DNA of 64,000 nucleotides from contig DASXFD010000093.1 of NCBI GenBank assembly GCA_036489755.1, positions 62,001 to 126,000 on the forward strand. The letters run 5' to 3'. Under the pieces are notes generated by a model. The model made no database searches and was not told the DNA's origin. It worked only from the letters and a program-made list of their open reading frames with translations. The DNA comes from JABFXX01 sp036489755 (GTDB lineage: Bacteria; Myxococcota_A; Polyangia; Haliangiales; Haliangiaceae). Of the stretch, positions 63,248 through 64,000 are shown in pieces. The position numbers were made by a program, and so were the translations under genes. The first letter of the stretch is position 1. Each line of letters begins with the position of its first letter.

Positions 63248-64000
63248 ATGAACCTGCGCGCGGCGATGGTGGTCGGCTTGTGCGCCTGCCATGGCTCGAG
63301 CTCGAACCCGCCGCCGGTCGACGCGCCCGCCGTGCCCATCGATGCGCCCACCGGCGATGGCCAGGTCACGATCTCCGCGGACGTCAGCGGCACCGTCTCC
63401 GAGCAGACCACCGGCGATCCGATCGGCGGCGCGCAGATCTGCGCCGAGGGCAGCGACGTGTGCACGACGTCGGCGAGCGACGGCACGTACGATTTCGACG
63501 TCTCGCTGCCCGAGGGCATGTCGCTCCTGGATCAGGTCACGACCGCAACCGGCTATCTCGGCCGCGAGACGCTGCTCGACGAAGATCCGGGCTCGAACAA
63601 CGACTACCAGGTGTTCTGGCAGAACTTCGGCGGGCTGTACGCGACCGCGGCCGCGACCACGCTGCTCGCGACGCAGGCCGGCTTCACGTACCCATCGCCG
63701 ACGACCGGCTTCGTGCGCGTGTTCGTCTCCGGCGCGAGCGATGACATGGTCGCGGCGACCGCGACGATCTCGCCGTCGGGCGGCAGCGGGCCGGTCTACA
63801 CGAACGCCAGCGGCGACCCCGATCCCGCGGTGACGGATACGTCGACCGGTGGCGACTTCTATTTCGGCAACCTGCCGCCCGGCACATACGCGCTCACGAT
63901 CCAGGCGGCCGGCATGACGTGCACGTCGTTCGACGGCGGCTCGACGATCAACGGCGAGTGGCCGCCGGCCGGCGGCGAGACGCTACGCATCCACGTCTCG
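63248..64000 (+). CDS. Lipoprotein with carboxypeptidase-regulatory-like domain (truncated by window)
   Basis: The first 251 codons are visible. A lipoprotein signal (MNLRAAMVVGLCAC) is followed by a Pro/Asp-rich spacer. A beta-sandwich starts like GTVSEQTTGDPIGGAQICAE and TTSASDGTYDFDVSLPEGM. Later segments (GGDFYFGNLPPGTYALTIQA) suggest a second similar domain. TACGCT nine bases before the ATG gives another leaderless-type start. Function is unknown. Confidence 0.8.
   Translation, partial: MNLRAAMVVGLCACHGSSSNPPPVDAPAVPIDAPTGDGQVTISADVSGTVSEQTTGDPIGGAQICAEGSDVCTTSASDGTYDFDVSLPEGMSLLDQVTTATGYLGRETLLDEDPGSNNDYQVFWQNFGGLYATAAATTLLATQAGFTYPSPTTGFVRVFVSGASDDMVAATATISPSGGSGPVYTNASGDPDPAVTDTSTGGDFYFGNLPPGTYALTIQAAGMTCTSFDGGSTINGEWPPAGGETLRIHVS

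Overview
The window is about 64 kb of very GC-rich DNA (G or C in most third codon positions, many GTG and TTG starts, genes joined by 4-bp ATGA, GTGA or TTGA overlaps). The content suggests a Myxococcota chromosome, perhaps a Haliangium/Kofleria-like relative. The signs are FHA-coupled sigma-54 activators, Ser/Thr kinases with membrane-anchored tails and a PEGA-like end, many unrelated lipoproteins and small beta-barrels, TPR and HEAT proteins, and no phage or plasmid backbone. The genus is an inference. I found no rRNA, tRNA or CRISPR array.

Layout. 1-96 is the start of a leftward tryptophan 2,3-dioxygenase. 171-2222 is a groES-groEL operon with a half-degenerate CIRCE operator and a strong terminator. 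2221-4141 is a LysR regulator divergent from an NAD(P)-binding reductase/epimerase. 4253-9033 is a surface module: a TonB-dependent receptor, two tandem paralogous lipoproteins, a Cys-rich lipoprotein and a beta-barrel. 9047-12381 holds mutY, folE, a MenH-like hydrolase, a thioesterase and an unknown gene. 12409-15129 is a large HEAT-repeat protein with a HEPN-like C-terminal RX4H motif. 15186-15901 is an ArsR/SRPBCC pair. 16651-18381 is an FHA sigma-54 activator, followed at 18344-18926 by decayed mobile-element DNA.

19151-37842 is dominated by exported proteins: lipoproteins, Cys-rich and Gly-rich secreted proteins, a TPR protein, DUF1003, a CPBP protease, a flippase-like membrane protein, two tandem purine nucleoside permease-family proteins, two tandem barrels, a Kelch-like lipoprotein and a TPR/PEGA-like protein. 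Two small genes in this stretch (30409-30615 and 33664-33930) encode peptides with near-identical double-glycine leaders. One has a core made of exact 22-residue repeats. They are the best candidates for an undescribed peptide system.

37879-42293 holds two Ser/Thr kinases around a type II NADH dehydrogenase. 42300-46775 includes a nucleotidyltransferase/small-gene pair with a palindromic bidirectional promoter, a GNAT/KAS-III pair and a seven-heme cytochrome. 46785-50901 is a PafA-like phosphatase overlapping tail-to-tail with a multi-domain carboxypeptidase-regulatory-like protein. 50946-56040 contains purine salvage (5'-nucleotidase divergent from hpt), then a tightly overlapping run: GAF-GGDEF diguanylate cyclase, membrane protein and TraB/GumN lipoprotein. 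56041-57462 is a papain-ShK-lectin lipoprotein, 57588-59998 an XPB-like helicase with a Bax1-like nuclease, 60175-61411 an ExbB/ExbD pair, 61568-61840 yggX, 61853-63208 a second FHA sigma-54 activator, and the window ends inside another lipoprotein gene.

A recurring sequence feature is a -10-like hexamer (TANNNT) 6-9 bases before an ATG or GTG with no Shine-Dalgarno sequence. This suggests that leaderless transcripts are common here.
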